In this document: positions 33,376 through 41,612 of the stretch, piece by piece | Layout of the letters: each line of letters starts with the position of its first letter | Numbering within the stretch: position 1 is the stretch's first letter | Assembly (NCBI RefSeq): GCF_036408855.1 | Contig: NZ_JAZGJQ010000001.1 | Coordinates: 186,001-250,000, forward strand | DNA length: 64,000 nucleotides | Source of the DNA: Olsenella_K absiana | GTDB lineage: Bacteria > Actinomycetota > Coriobacteriia > Coriobacteriales > Atopobiaceae | Direction: 5' to 3' | Program-made: the position numbers and the translations under genes | The notes under the pieces: generated by a model | The model's database searches: none | Told to the model about the DNA's origin: nothing | What the model saw: only the letters and a program-made list of their open reading frames with translations

Positions 33376-35772
33376 ATGTCAGACAAGGAAGCCGAGCTGC
33401 CGTCGCCCGCCGCGGGCGAGGAAGCCGCCGCGGACGCCGTCGCGGGCGGTCCCTCCGTGGAGGAGGCCGTTCCCGCAGCGGACAACTACCGGCTCCTCCA
33501 GACCTCCTGCAGGGCCTACCTTGACGAGGCGGCCTGCAAGAAGATCGACGGGGCCTACCGGTTCGCCGCGGAGTACCACAGGGACCAGAGGCGCCGCTCC
33601 GGGGAGCCCTACATCAACCACCCCGTCGAGGTCGCGCTCATCCTCGCCAAGGGCCTCCACATGGACGAGGACACCATCTGCGCGGCGCTGCTGCACGACA
33701 CGGTGGAGGACACCTCCGCTTCGCTCGCGGACCTCACTGAGCGCTTCGGCCAGACGGTGGCCGAGCTCGTCGACGGCGTGACCAAGCTCACGACCATCTC
33801 GGTCTCCTCGATGGATGAGAAGCAGGCCTTGAACCTGCGCAAGATGTTCCTTGCCATGAGCAAGGACATCAGGGTCGTGATCATCAAGCTGGCAGACCGC
33901 TTGCACAACATGCGCACCCTCGCCGCCCTCCCGCCCGACCGCCGCGTCTTCAAGGCGCGCGAGACCATGGACGTCTACGCGCCGCTCGCGGACAGGCTCG
34001 GCATGAGCTCGGTCAAGTGGGAGCTCGAGGACCTGGCCTTCTTCTACCTGGAGCCCGAGGAGTACCAGAGGATCGCCCGCATGGTGCAGGAGTCGAGGGC
34101 CCAGCGCGAGCAGAACACGCAAGACGCCATCAAGACCCTCTCCGACGAGCTCGCTCGCGTGGGCCTCAAGGACTTCCAGATCACCGGGCGCCCCAAGCAC
34201 CTGTGGTCCATCTACGAGAAGATGCGCCGGAAGAAGGCGGAGTTCTCCGACATCTACGACCTCATCGCTCTGCGCGTCATCACCCAGACGGTGGGGCAGT
34301 GCTACTCGGTCCTCGGCGCGGTGCACGCGCTGTGGCACCCCCTGCCCGGCCGCTTCAAGGACTACATCGCGACGCCCAAGGCCAACAACTACCGCTCGCT
34401 GCACACCACGGTGATCGGGCCCGAGGGCCGTCCCCTCGAGATCCAGATCCGCACGCAGGAGATGCACGAGCAGGCCGAGTACGGCATCGCCGCCCACTGG
34501 CTCTACAAGAAGGCGGGCAACTCCGAGGGCCAGATGTCCGAGGACGACAAGGACATCGACACCCAGATCAACTACATCCGCCGCAGCCTTGACTGGGTCA
34601 ACGAGGCGGACCTCGACGACCCGCACGAGTTCCTGAAGAGCCTGCGCATCGACCTGTTCGAGGGGACGATCTTCGTCTTCACCCCCAAGGGCGACGTCAT
34701 GAGCCTGCATAAGGACTCCACGCCGCTCGACTTCGCCTACGCCGTCCACACCGAGGTGGGCAACCACTGCGTCGGCGCCAAGGTCAACGGGAGCGTCGTG
34801 CCGCTCACCTACACGCTGCAGACGGGCGACCGCGTGGAGATCTTGACCAACAAGAACGCACGCCCGTCGCACGACTGGATGGGCATCGTGCACACGCCCT
34901 CGGCGCGCTCCAAGATCCGCAAGTACTTCACCACGGCGAACAAGGCCGAGGACGCCGAGGCCGGCCGCGCCCAGCTCGCGGCCGAGCTGCGCAAGCGCGC
35001 CTACGGCATCTCCACGCCGCGCACGACCAAGGCGATCCACAAGGTGCTCGACCAGATGGACCTGCACACGGTGGAGGACCTCTACCAGGGAATCTGGACC
35101 GGCAAGCTCTCGGTCAAGCAGGTCGCCAACAAGGTCGAGGCCGTCCTCGAGGAGGGCTCGCCCGCCCAGCAGGCGGCGGCGGAGAACGCCGCGCAGAGGG
35201 AGGCCGCCCGCGAGTGGGCGATCGCCTCGGACGCCCCGCTCAAGGCTCCCAAGGTGCAACCCTCCCGCAAGGGCGCCCAGGGCAGGAGGAGCAACTGCGG
35301 CGTCGTCGTGAAGGGCGACCCGGACCTGCTCGTCCACCTGGCACATTGCTGCAACCCCGTCGCCGGCGACGACATCGTCGGCTTCATCACCCGCGGCAGG
35401 GGCGTCTCCGTGCACCGCGCGGACTGCCCCAACGTCAAGTCGCTCATGGAGCACCCCGAGCGCATGATCGAGGTCGACTGGGACACCTCCGGGGCGACCG
35501 AGTTCCAGGTGGAGATCGTCATCGAGGCGAGCGACCGCATGGGCCTGCTGAAGGACGTGACCATCGCGATCAACGACGCGGGCGCCAACATCCTCTCCGC
35601 GGCGACCCAGACGAGCGCCCAGGGGGTGGCGCGCCTGCGGTTCCTCGTCGCGATCTCGGACGCGAGCCTGCTCGACACCCTGCTCGCGAACGCGAGCCGC
35701 GTGCCGTCGGTCTACGACGCGCGCAGGATCCTGCCCGGCGAGGGCGGCAACGAGATGAAGAGGAGGATATAG
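33376..35772 (+). CDS. rel: Bifunctional (p)ppGpp synthetase/hydrolase
   Basis: 798 residues. The N-terminal HD hydrolase domain is intact (LLHDTVEDT). The synthetase domain shows YDLIALRVI, RFKDYIATPK and NNYRSLHTTV. The C-terminal half has a TGS domain (TPKGDVMSLHKDSTPLDFAY), a helical region, a zinc-finger-like CCNP motif and a final ACT domain. With both catalytic domains complete it is a long Rel/SpoT-type enzyme for stringent-response alarmone turnover, sensing stalled ribosomes. A 45-residue disordered N-terminus precedes the HD domain. It lies 7 bp after recJ; the apt gene that separates recJ and relA in many Firmicutes is absent. Confidence 0.96.
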   Translation: MSDKEAELPSPAAGEEAAADAVAGGPSVEEAVPAADNYRLLQTSCRAYLDEAACKKIDGAYRFAAEYHRDQRRRSGEPYINHPVEVALILAKGLHMDEDTICAALLHDTVEDTSASLADLTERFGQTVAELVDGVTKLTTISVSSMDEKQALNLRKMFLAMSKDIRVVIIKLADRLHNMRTLAALPPDRRVFKARETMDVYAPLADRLGMSSVKWELEDLAFFYLEPEEYQRIARMVQESRAQREQNTQDAIKTLSDELARVGLKDFQITGRPKHLWSIYEKMRRKKAEFSDIYDLIALRVITQTVGQCYSVLGAVHALWHPLPGRFKDYIATPKANNYRSLHTTVIGPEGRPLEIQIRTQEMHEQAEYGIAAHWLYKKAGNSEGQMSEDDKDIDTQINYIRRSLDWVNEADLDDPHEFLKSLRIDLFEGTIFVFTPKGDVMSLHKDSTPLDFAYAVHTEVGNHCVGAKVNGSVVPLTYTLQTGDRVEILTNKNARPSHDWMGIVHTPSARSKIRKYFTTANKAEDAEAGRAQLAAELRKRAYGISTPRTTKAIHKVLDQMDLHTVEDLYQGIWTGKLSVKQVANKVEAVLEEGSPAQQAAAENAAQREAAREWAIASDAPLKAPKVQPSRKGAQGRRSNCGVVVKGDPDLLVHLAHCCNPVAGDDIVGFITRGRGVSVHRADCPNVKSLMEHPERMIEVDWDTSGATEFQVEIVIEASDRMGLLKDVTIAINDAGANILSAATQTSAQGVARLRFLVAISDASLLDTLLANASRVPSVYDARRILPGEGGNEMKRRI

Positions 35773-36411
35773 ATGGCGGAGGAGAGCGGACGGGCGGCCG
35801 GCGAGCTTAGGCAGTTCGTGGTGGGTCCGATCAGCACCAACTGCTACGCGTACGTCTCGGACGGGGAGTGCATGGTGGTGGACCCCGGGGACGCTGGCGC
35901 GGATATAGCCGAGCGCCTCGACGACGTGCACGTGAGCGTCATCGTGGCCACGCACGGCCACGGGGACCACGTGAGCGGCGTGGCGGCGCTGAAGGAGAGG
36001 ACTGGCGCGCCCTTCGCCATGAGCGAGGCCGACGCGGAGCTGGCAGAGCACGCGAGCGTGGAGTCGCAGTTCGCAGACACCGACGCCCCCGCCCCCGACC
36101 GGCTGCTCGCCGAGGGCGACGTCGTCGAGGTCGGACGGGCGCGCTTCCGCGTGATCGAGGCGCCGGGGCATACGCCCGGCGGCATCGTCCTCCTGGGGGA
36201 GGGCATCGCCTTCGTGGGCGACACGATCTTCGCGGGCAGCGCCGGCCGCACCGACCTCAAGGGCGGCGACGCGGCGGCCCTCACGAGGACGCTCGCGCAC
36301 CTCAAGGAGGTCATCCCGCCCGAGACCATGCTGTGCTGCGGCCACGGCGACCTCACCTCCATGGAGCGGGAGCTCTCCGCCAACCCCTTCCTGAGGGAGC
36401 GTAGGGGCTAG
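35773..36411 (+). CDS. MBL-fold metallo-hydrolase (glyoxalase II-like)
   Basis: 212 residues. The metal motif is THGHGDHVSG, with the usual further ligands in APGHTPGG, FVGDTIFAGSAGRTDLKGGD and CCGHGDLTSMERE. This is the YcbL / type II glyoxalase-like subfamily; hydrolysis of a thioester such as S-lactoylglutathione is typical, but glutathione is not expected in this group, so the substrate is open. The ATG directly follows the rel stop, and AGGAGG in the last rel codons is its ribosome site, so it is translationally coupled. The position after rel is common in Gram-positive genomes. Confidence 0.92.
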   Translation: MAEESGRAAGELRQFVVGPISTNCYAYVSDGECMVVDPGDAGADIAERLDDVHVSVIVATHGHGDHVSGVAALKERTGAPFAMSEADAELAEHASVESQFADTDAPAPDRLLAEGDVVEVGRARFRVIEAPGHTPGGIVLLGEGIAFVGDTIFAGSAGRTDLKGGDAAALTRTLAHLKEVIPPETMLCCGHGDLTSMERELSANPFLRERRG

Positions 36412-36470
36412 CGTCGGCCAGGCCGCCGAGTGGCTGCGCGCGCACATCCGACGCTGAGCGGGCTCCCATC

Positions 36471-36479
36471 TGTTATAGT
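36471..36479 (+). promoter_or_regulatory. Extended -10 promoter of tRNA-Leu
   Basis: TGTTATAGT (36471-36479) is an extended -10 element (TGnTATAGT), 12 bp before the mature tRNA 5' end. The -35 region is weak, as often with extended -10 promoters. Confidence 0.5.
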
Positions 36480-36491
36480 GGTGCGACAAGC

Positions 36492-36577
36492 GCCGGCGTG
36501 GCGGAATGGCAGACGCGGCAGACTCAAAATCTGCTGTCCGTAAGGACGTGTGGGTTCGACCCCCACCGCCGGTACCA
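36492..36577 (+). tRNA. tRNA-Leu (anticodon CAA)
   Basis: The acceptor stem GCCGGCG/CGCCGGT pairs fully with one G-U. The anticodon loop CTCAAAA gives CAA, which reads UUG. A long variable arm (GTCCGTAAGGAC), the T-loop GGTTCGACCCC and an encoded CCA end make a class II leucine tRNA of 86 nt. Confidence 0.96.
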
Positions 36578-36586
36578 GAGTGCCCA

Positions 36587-36617
36587 GCGCCCCGCCTCGA
36601 GCAGGCGGGGCGCTTTT
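36587..36617 (+). terminator. Intrinsic terminator after tRNA-Leu
   Basis: GCGCCCCGCCT (36587-36597) pairs perfectly with AGGCGGGGCGC (36603-36613), followed by TTTT. Confidence 0.85.
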
Positions 36618-36712
36618 CGTCTCGGCCGCTCGGCCCACGGGATCGGCTGGTCGGGCCTACTGTGTCCGAGCTGTGGATTCGGGTTTGGCCGTCGAGGCTC
36701 ACGTCATTCTCG

Positions 36713-36742
36713 CTTGCACGACGTGCAAGCAGAGTCTATGAT
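36713..36742 (+). promoter_or_regulatory. infC operon promoter with a palindrome over the -35
   Basis: TTGCAC (36714-36719), a 17-bp spacer and TATGAT (36737-36742) make a strong sigma-70 promoter. CTTGCACG-A-CGTGCAAG (36713-36729) is a perfect 8-bp dyad covering the -35, a likely operator. A leader of about 180 nt follows before infC. Confidence 0.75.
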
Positions 36743-36856
36743 TTATAAACGTGTGATTGCGAAGCGGGACCGCGGTTGGGTCCCCACCTACGTGGCGCTT
36801 CGGCTGCCGCCTGGTCGGACAACGTATGCGCGCCCCTCAGGGGCTGCTTCTGTCTA

Positions 36857-36886
36857 CCCGGGCCCAGCTGTGGCTCGGGTTTTTTC
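36857..36886 (+). promoter_or_regulatory. Attenuator hairpin in the infC-rpmI-rplT leader
   Basis: CCCGGGCC (36857-36864) pairs with GGCTCGGG (36872-36879, one G-U) and is followed by TTTTTT (36880-36885), an intrinsic terminator 42 nt before infC and 115 nt after the promoter -10. Placed inside the leader of an IF3-L35-L20 operon, it is best read as an attenuator. L20-dependent leaders control this operon in Bacillus; whether L20 acts here is inference. Confidence 0.7.
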
Positions 36887-36927
36887 TATGCGGCGAAGCA
36901 GCCGCGACGAAGGGAAGGTGCAAGACA

Positions 36928-37500
36928 ATAGCCAAGAACGACGGCCCCCGCGTCAACGGGGAGATCACAGCTCGTACGTGTCGTCTGATCGGCGTCGACG
37001 GCTCCCAGCTCGGCCTGTTCGGCGTCCGTGACGCGATGCGCATCGCCAGCGAGCAGCACATGGACCTGGTCGAGATCGCCCCCAACGCGGAGCCTCCCGT
37101 CTGCAAGGTCATGGACTACCGCAAGTACAAGTACGAGCAGGACCGCAAGGCCAAGGCCGCGCGCAAGAAGCAGGTCAAGGTCGAGGTCAAGGAGATGAAG
37201 TTCAGGCCCAAGATCGACGTGGGCGACTACGACACCAAGAAGAACCACGTCATGCGGTTCCTCAAGAAGGGTGCCCGCGTCAAGATCACGATCATGTTCC
37301 GCGGTCGTGAGATGGCTCACCCCGAGCAGGGCCTCAACGTGCTCGAGCGCCTGGCGGAGGACCTCAAGCCCTACGCCACCGTCGAGCAGCAGCCTAAGAT
37401 GGAAGGCCGCAATATGCACATGCTCGTCGCCCCCATCAAGGGTGCTTTCGACAAGCTCCCGGATGACGACGCGTCCCACGATGACGAGAAGGAGAACTAG
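36928..37500 (+). CDS. infC: Translation initiation factor IF-3 (AUA start)
   Basis: 190 residues from an ATA codon at 36928-36930. IF-3 checks start codons on the 30S subunit and keeps subunits apart. The N-domain has NGEITARTCRLIGVDG and ALL-type FGVRDAMRIA; the C-domain has KEMKFRPKIDVGDYDTK and GRNMHMLVAPIK. No ATG, GTG or TTG fits in frame between the attenuator and the first conserved residues, whereas ATA is followed directly by A-K-N-D and preceded by GGAAGG at 10 nt. Rare start codons (AUU, AUC, AUA) are the rule for infC and allow autoregulation. It is the first gene of infC-rpmI-rplT. Confidence 0.93.
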   Translation: MAKNDGPRVNGEITARTCRLIGVDGSQLGLFGVRDAMRIASEQHMDLVEIAPNAEPPVCKVMDYRKYKYEQDRKAKAARKKQVKVEVKEMKFRPKIDVGDYDTKKNHVMRFLKKGARVKITIMFRGREMAHPEQGLNVLERLAEDLKPYATVEQQPKMEGRNMHMLVAPIKGAFDKLPDDDASHDDEKEN

Positions 37501-37502
37501 TC

Positions 37503-37697
37503 ATGCCCAAGATGAAGACTCATAAGGGTTCGGCCAAGCGTTTCCGCCGCACCGGCACCGGCAAGATCATGCGTGCCAAGGCCTTCAAGAGCCACATCCT
37601 GACGAAGAAGTCCCAGAAGCGCATCCGTAACTTCCGCAAGGAGGCCGCACTGGGCAAGGGCGACGTCAAGGTCGTCAGCCAGCGCATGGGCAAGTAG
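37503..37697 (+). CDS. rpmI: 50S ribosomal protein L35
   Basis: 64 residues, the standard length. MPKMKTHKGSAKRF at the N-terminus and a strongly basic body identify L35, which binds 23S rRNA in the large subunit. It starts 2 bp after infC and is followed by rplT after 46 bp. Confidence 0.98.
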   Translation: MPKMKTHKGSAKRFRRTGTGKIMRAKAFKSHILTKKSQKRIRNFRKEAALGKGDVKVVSQRMGK

Positions 37698-37743
37698 GCG
37701 CACACGCGTCAGTTCAGAAGCATTCTCAAGGAGTTGATCAGAT

Positions 37744-38109
37744 ATGGCACGTGTTAAGCGCGCAGTCGCCGGTCGCAAGAAGCGTCAGACCCTCGTCCAG
37801 CGTACCAAGGGCTACTACGGGACCAGCTCCCGCACCTTCCGCGGGATGAAGGAGCAGTCCCAGCACTCGATGCAGTACCAGTACCGTGACCGCCGCAACA
37901 AGAAGCGCGACATCCGCGCTCTCTGGATCCAGCGCATCAACGCCGCGGCCCGCGTCAACGGCCTGTCCTACAGCCAGTTCATGCACGGCCTGAAGCTCGC
38001 CGGCGTCGAGCTGGACCGCAAGGTCCTCGCCCAGGTCGCCTACGAGGACGCCGAGGGCTTCGCCGCCCTCGCCGAGGTCGCCAAGAAGGCCATCGAGGCC
38101 GCCCAGTAG
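37744..38109 (+). CDS. rplT: 50S ribosomal protein L20
   Basis: 121 residues. The N-terminus ARVKRAVAGRKKR and the QRTKGYYGTSSRTFRGMKEQ region are diagnostic. L20 is an early assembly protein binding 23S rRNA and, in Gram-positive bacteria, also represses this operon by binding its leader. It is the last gene of the operon; AAGGAG stands before ATG 37744 and an intrinsic terminator follows. Confidence 0.98.
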   Translation: MARVKRAVAGRKKRQTLVQRTKGYYGTSSRTFRGMKEQSQHSMQYQYRDRRNKKRDIRALWIQRINAAARVNGLSYSQFMHGLKLAGVELDRKVLAQVAYEDAEGFAALAEVAKKAIEAAQ

Positions 38110-38175
38110 GCACGGCGAGCCTCCTTCTGTTCGCAGCTGGCACCTGACTGGCGGCGAGCGCGCAGGGTTCGAGAT

Positions 38176-38209
38176 GAGGGGCATCCGCGAGAGCGGGTGC
38201 CCCTCTTTT
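38176..38209 (+). terminator. Intrinsic terminator of the infC operon
   Basis: GAGGGGCATCCGC (38176-38188) pairs with GCGGGTGCCCCTC (38193-38205) with one G-U, then TTTT. It also lies in the convergent gap to the next minus-strand gene. Confidence 0.88.
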
Positions 38210-38297
38210 CGTCGACGCGTGGCAGGCTCTGGCACAGGTGCCGTGTGGAGAAGGACGGCGCAGGTGCAAGGCGCCCTCCGGACCCCGGGAGTCGGAG

Positions 38298-39485
38298 CTA
38301 CTCTCCGAGCTGGTGGTGCTGCTCGTCGAACTTCTCGCGCTCCTGCTCGAAGGCCGGGTCCTGAGGGGTCACGAGCTCGTCCTCGCCGGTCTTGGGGTCG
38401 CGGTGGTGCAGGAGGACGGGCCGGAAGAGCCTGAGGCGACTCGCGAAGGCGCCGGAGGCGACGACGAGGGCGACGAAGATACAGATGCGGGGGAAGACCT
38501 CTACCTGCGTCATGACAACGGAGCCCACGCAGAGGGCGGCGGTCCACGCGTAGATGACGAGGGCGGTCTGGCGCTGCCCGAGGCCGACGCTCATCAGGCG
38601 GTGGTGTATGTGGCCCTTGTCCGCGTGGCCGATCGAGACGTGCGCCCGCCCGCGGCGCACGATAGCGGAGAAGGTGTCGATGATCGGGATGCCCGCGACG
38701 ACGAGCGGGATGATGATCGCGGTGAGGCCGGAGACCCTCGAGACGGAGAGCAGGGAGACGGTGCCGAGCGCGAAGCCGATGAGCAGGGCGCCGGAGTCAC
38801 CGAGGAAGATCGAGGCGGGGTGGAAGTTGTAGCGCAAAAACGCCAGCGTGGTGCCGGAGATCATGATCGCGAGCACGGCGGCGTCCAGGCGGCCGGAGAT
38901 GGTGGAGACGATCCACATCGTGAGGCCCGCGATGCACGCGATGCCCGAGGCGAGGCCGTCCAAGCCGTCTATCAGGTTGAAGATGTTGGTGTAGGCGACC
39001 AGGAAGACCACCGTTATGGGCATGGCCGCGAGGCCCAGGTGGATGACGGAGTTCTGCAGGGGGTTCACGATCTCGTCGATCACGAGGCCGCTCGCGACCG
39101 CGACGACGGAGGCCACGACCTGTCCCAAGAGCTTCTGCCTCGGCGTGAGGGTGAACTTGTCGTCGACGAGGCCCGTCAGGAAGATCACGAGGAAGGAGAG
39201 GAAGAGGAGCCAGTAGTTGACCGTCTGCCTGGCGACGGGGACGAAGACGCGGGGCCATCCCAGGAAGGCCACCCCGAGGGCCTGGACGAGCTCCCCGGCG
39301 ACGAGGCCGCAGACGATCGCGATGCCGCCCATGCGCGGGACGGGGCGCTTGTTGACGCGACGGGCGGCGGGGTAGTCCACCGCGCGGAGCCTCCAGGCTA
39401 TGCGCCGGGCGAGCGGCGTCGTGGCGAGCGTCACGAGGAACGAGGCAGCGAAGACCGCTAAGAAGGGGAGCCACCACCTCAGCAT
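38298..39485 (-). CDS. Undecaprenyl-phosphate GlcNAc-1-phosphate transferase (TagO/WecA type)
   Basis: 395 residues with about ten membrane helices. It belongs to the MraY/WecA glycosyltransferase-4 family: RPVPRMGGIAI, the aspartates in FLTGLVDDKF, NLIDGLDGLASG, FLGDSGALLIG, and the HHRLMSVG loop that marks TagO/WecA rather than MraY. It transfers a sugar-1-phosphate, usually GlcNAc-1-P, to undecaprenyl phosphate, starting a wall polymer, teichoic-acid-like chain or capsule. The start ATG 39485 follows GGGAGGG. The C-terminal 45 residues are hydrophilic. It is a single gene, convergent with rplT. Confidence 0.93.
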   Translation of the reverse strand: MLRWWLPFLAVFAASFLVTLATTPLARRIAWRLRAVDYPAARRVNKRPVPRMGGIAIVCGLVAGELVQALGVAFLGWPRVFVPVARQTVNYWLLFLSFLVIFLTGLVDDKFTLTPRQKLLGQVVASVVAVASGLVIDEIVNPLQNSVIHLGLAAMPITVVFLVAYTNIFNLIDGLDGLASGIACIAGLTMWIVSTISGRLDAAVLAIMISGTTLAFLRYNFHPASIFLGDSGALLIGFALGTVSLLSVSRVSGLTAIIIPLVVAGIPIIDTFSAIVRRGRAHVSIGHADKGHIHHRLMSVGLGQRQTALVIYAWTAALCVGSVVMTQVEVFPRICIFVALVVASGAFASRLRLFRPVLLHHRDPKTGEDELVTPQDPAFEQEREKFDEQHHQLGE

Positions 39486-39888
39486 CTATTCACCCTCCCT
39501 GACCGTCAGGACCCCTGGCAAGCTCTCTAGAGAAGAGTATGCGAGACCAACGCGGTGAAGGGACGTGAACGGAGCGGCTCGGGGCGAAAACCGCACTCAT
39601 TTCATTCTTCCGAACATCCCCGAGAAGTCAAGTCTGTTATCGGGGGCGAGAGCACCTATATTAGAGGTGCCGTCCTCCTGCGGGGCAAACTGGGTGAACC
39701 GACAAGCGTTACTTGGGAGCCCATATCTCGTCCTCAGTACAGGTATCCTTCCTTGTTGAGGAAGCTGGAACGGGCGTCGAGGGCACCCACCTGTGGATAG
39801 GTGGGTTCATTATCGCATCTGCAGGAGGGCGGCTTTCCCCGCCGGTCGCGCCGGATGTGGGCGTCGGAAAACCATTTTGCGGTTGTGG
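39486..39888. other. Gene-free stretch with four successive inverted repeats
   Basis: No supported gene between the TagO-like gene and the tRNA-Ala promoter. Base composition is lower in G+C than its flanks. Inverted repeats: CCCCGA 39618-39623 with TCGGGG 39640-39645; GCACCT 39652-39657 with AGGTGC 39665-39670; CTTCCT 39748-39753 with AGGAAG 39759-39764; ACCCACCT 39785-39792 with AGGTGGGT 39799-39806. A structured RNA or leader is possible; I recognise no known family. Confidence 0.5.
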
Positions 39889-39917
39889 TTGACAGGCGTG
39901 GCGAGAATTGCAACAAT
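39889..39917 (+). promoter_or_regulatory. tRNA-Ala promoter
   Basis: Consensus -35 TTGACA (39889-39894), a 17-bp spacer and -10 AACAAT (39912-39917), 19 bp before the tRNA. Confidence 0.65.
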
Positions 39918-39936
39918 ACTCCTTGCGCGAAAGCAT

Positions 39937-40012
39937 GGGGATGTAGCTCAGCTGGGAGAGCGCTGCCTTCGCAAGGCAGAGGCCGAGGGTTCGAATCCCT
40001 TCATCTCCACCA
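39937..40012 (+). tRNA. tRNA-Ala (anticodon CGC)
   Basis: 76 nt with encoded CCA. The acceptor stem is GGGGATG/CATCTCC. The D-arm is TAGCTCAGCTGGGAGAGC, the anticodon loop TTCGCAA gives CGC (reads GCG), and the T-arm is GAGGGTTCGAATCCCTT. The G3-U70 wobble, the alanine identity element, is present. Confidence 0.96.
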
Positions 40013-40022
40013 TGAATTCGAG

Positions 40023-40053
40023 GGGCTCGGGTGATGGCATCCGGGCCCTTTTT
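40023..40053 (+). terminator. Intrinsic terminator after tRNA-Ala
   Basis: GGGCTCGGGTG (40023-40033) pairs with CATCCGGGCCC (40038-40048), with two G-U pairs, followed by TTTTT. Confidence 0.85.
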
Positions 40054-40104
40054 CGTAAGGGGCCCGCGGCGAGCCGCGGGCCGGCAGGAAGCCACGGTGG
40101 GGCC

Positions 40105-41082
40105 ATGGACGCACAGGATCTGAGCAAGGCCGCCTACGAGCGCTGCGAGCTGTGCCCGAGGCGCTGCGGCGCCGGGCGCGCCGCGGGGGAGGCGGGGGCG
40201 TGCGGCGCCACGGCACGTCTGCGCGTCGCCCGCTCGGCCCTCCACTTCTGGGAGGAGCCGCCCATCTCCGGGGAGGCGGGGTCGGGCGCCATCTTCTTCT
40301 CGGGCTGCCCCCTGAGGTGCGTCTTCTGCCAGAACCACGAGATATCCCAGGAGGGCTTCGGTCTCGAGGTGAGCCCGTCGCGGCTCGCCCGCATGATGCT
40401 CGAGCTCGAGGGGCAGGGCGCGCTGAACGTCAACCTGGTGACGCCCCTGCACTTCGCCCCGCACGTCGTGGAGGCGCTCGGGCTCGCCCGGAAGGCCGGC
40501 CTCACGCTGCCCATCGTGTGCAACACGTCGGGCTACGAGCGCCCCGAGGTCGTTCGCGCGATGGCGCCCTACGTCGACGTCTGGCTCACGGACTTCAAGT
40601 ACGCCTCCGCCGACCTCGCCGCCGAGCTCTCGCGGGCGCGCGACTACCCTGAGGTCGCCACCGCGGCGCTCGCCGAGATGCTCTCCTCCCTCAGGGAGGG
40701 AGGGGGCGAGGAGCTCGACGGCTCGGGGGCCATGCGGCGCGGGATCATCGTGCGCCACCTCGTGCTGCCCGGCCATGCGGACGACTCCTGCGCCGTGCTC
40801 GACCGGGTGTGGGAGCTGTGCGGGAACGAGGTGGACCTCTCCGTCATGAACCAGTACACCCCCAACGACCGCTGCAGGCGCGCCGGCGGCGACCTCTCGC
40901 GGGCGGTGACCGACGAGGAGTACGAGCTGGTGCTCGACCACGCCGACGATCTCGGCTTCGAGCGCCTGTGGTGGCAGCAGGGCGGCACGGTCTCGGAGAG
41001 CTTCGTGCCGGCCTTCGACGCCACGGGCGTGCGCGGCCCCGAGCTCTCAGACGGCGGGCCGGACGCGCCCGCGCGCGGATAG
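40105..41082 (+). CDS. Radical SAM protein, PflX-like (COG1313)
   Basis: 325 residues from ATG 40105 (CGGTGGGG upstream). The radical-SAM cluster motif is GCPLRCVFCQNHEIS (CxxxCxxC). An N-terminal CELCPRRCGAGR and a later CGA give extra cysteines typical of the PflX / pyruvate-formate-lyase-activase-like family. NVNLVTPLHF, NTSGYERPEV, LTDFKYAS, RHLVLPGH and SVMNQYTPN are further family motifs. It should cleave SAM reductively to a 5'-deoxyadenosyl radical. The target protein is unknown, and no formate-lyase-like partner is adjacent. It follows tRNA-Ala and its terminator. Confidence 0.9.
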   Translation: MDAQDLSKAAYERCELCPRRCGAGRAAGEAGACGATARLRVARSALHFWEEPPISGEAGSGAIFFSGCPLRCVFCQNHEISQEGFGLEVSPSRLARMMLELEGQGALNVNLVTPLHFAPHVVEALGLARKAGLTLPIVCNTSGYERPEVVRAMAPYVDVWLTDFKYASADLAAELSRARDYPEVATAALAEMLSSLREGGGEELDGSGAMRRGIIVRHLVLPGHADDSCAVLDRVWELCGNEVDLSVMNQYTPNDRCRRAGGDLSRAVTDEEYELVLDHADDLGFERLWWQQGGTVSESFVPAFDATGVRGPELSDGGPDAPARG

Positions 41083-41119
41083 GATTCGACGCCGGGCTTT
41101 CGCCCGGGAAGGAGGGGGC

Positions 41120-41509
41120 ATGTCCGAGGAGTCAAGGCCGCTGAGCGACGAGGAGAGGGCCGAGCTCGAGGAGCTCCGCGCCGAGAAGAGGCGCCGCGAG
41201 CAGGAGGAGCGCGACCGCAGGGACCGCGAGGAGCTGGAGCGGCTCCGTGCGGAGAGGGACGGCGCCCGCACGGAGCCGCACGCGGAGCCGAGGGCGGCCG
41301 AGCCGGCGGCCCGGCGCCCGGCGCCGCGCCCGGTATCGCGCGAGGAGGCGGCCGCCATGGCCCGCGACGCCGAGCGCCGCGAGCGGGGTCGCAGGCTCAT
41401 GGAGCCCGACGACGACCTCAGGATGCCCCTGGGGCAGAAGGTCGTCCTGGCGGGCATCGCCCTGGTCGCCCTCGTCTTCGTGCTCCTGACCGTCTTCGGC
41501 CCCAAGTAG
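41120..41509 (+). CDS. Small charged coiled-coil protein with C-terminal membrane helix
   Basis: 129 residues, not recognised. Residues 5-50 are a highly charged Glu/Arg helix (coiled-coil-like), followed by a Pro/Ala-rich linker. A short conserved-looking MEPDDDLRMPLGQKV precedes one membrane helix (about 107-126) at the very C-terminus. It would be a tail-anchored protein with its body in the cytoplasm. GAAGGAGGGGG directly upstream of ATG 41120 supports translation. It lies 37 bp after the radical SAM gene and 103 bp before pncB. Confidence 0.75.
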   Translation: MSEESRPLSDEERAELEELRAEKRRREQEERDRRDREELERLRAERDGARTEPHAEPRAAEPAARRPAPRPVSREEAAAMARDAERRERGRRLMEPDDDLRMPLGQKVVLAGIALVALVFVLLTVFGPK

Positions 41510-41612
41510 CAAGGAGGCGCGGCCAGGGTACGGGCCCGGCTGCGGCTGAGTGGTAGTCTTATGGGAGTTTGTCGCACACCGCGCCGAGGCGCGAAGTCGG
41601 AAGGAAGCCCTG

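Noticed and set aside
36757..36927. An ATG-started N-terminal extension of IF-3 from 36757
   Set aside because: It would translate through the attenuator hairpin and the leader, and has no conserved sequence. AUA at 36928 fits IF-3 better.
39937..40012. tRNA-Ala as an attachment site for an integrated element
   Set aside because: No integrase and no duplicated tRNA 3' end was seen nearby.
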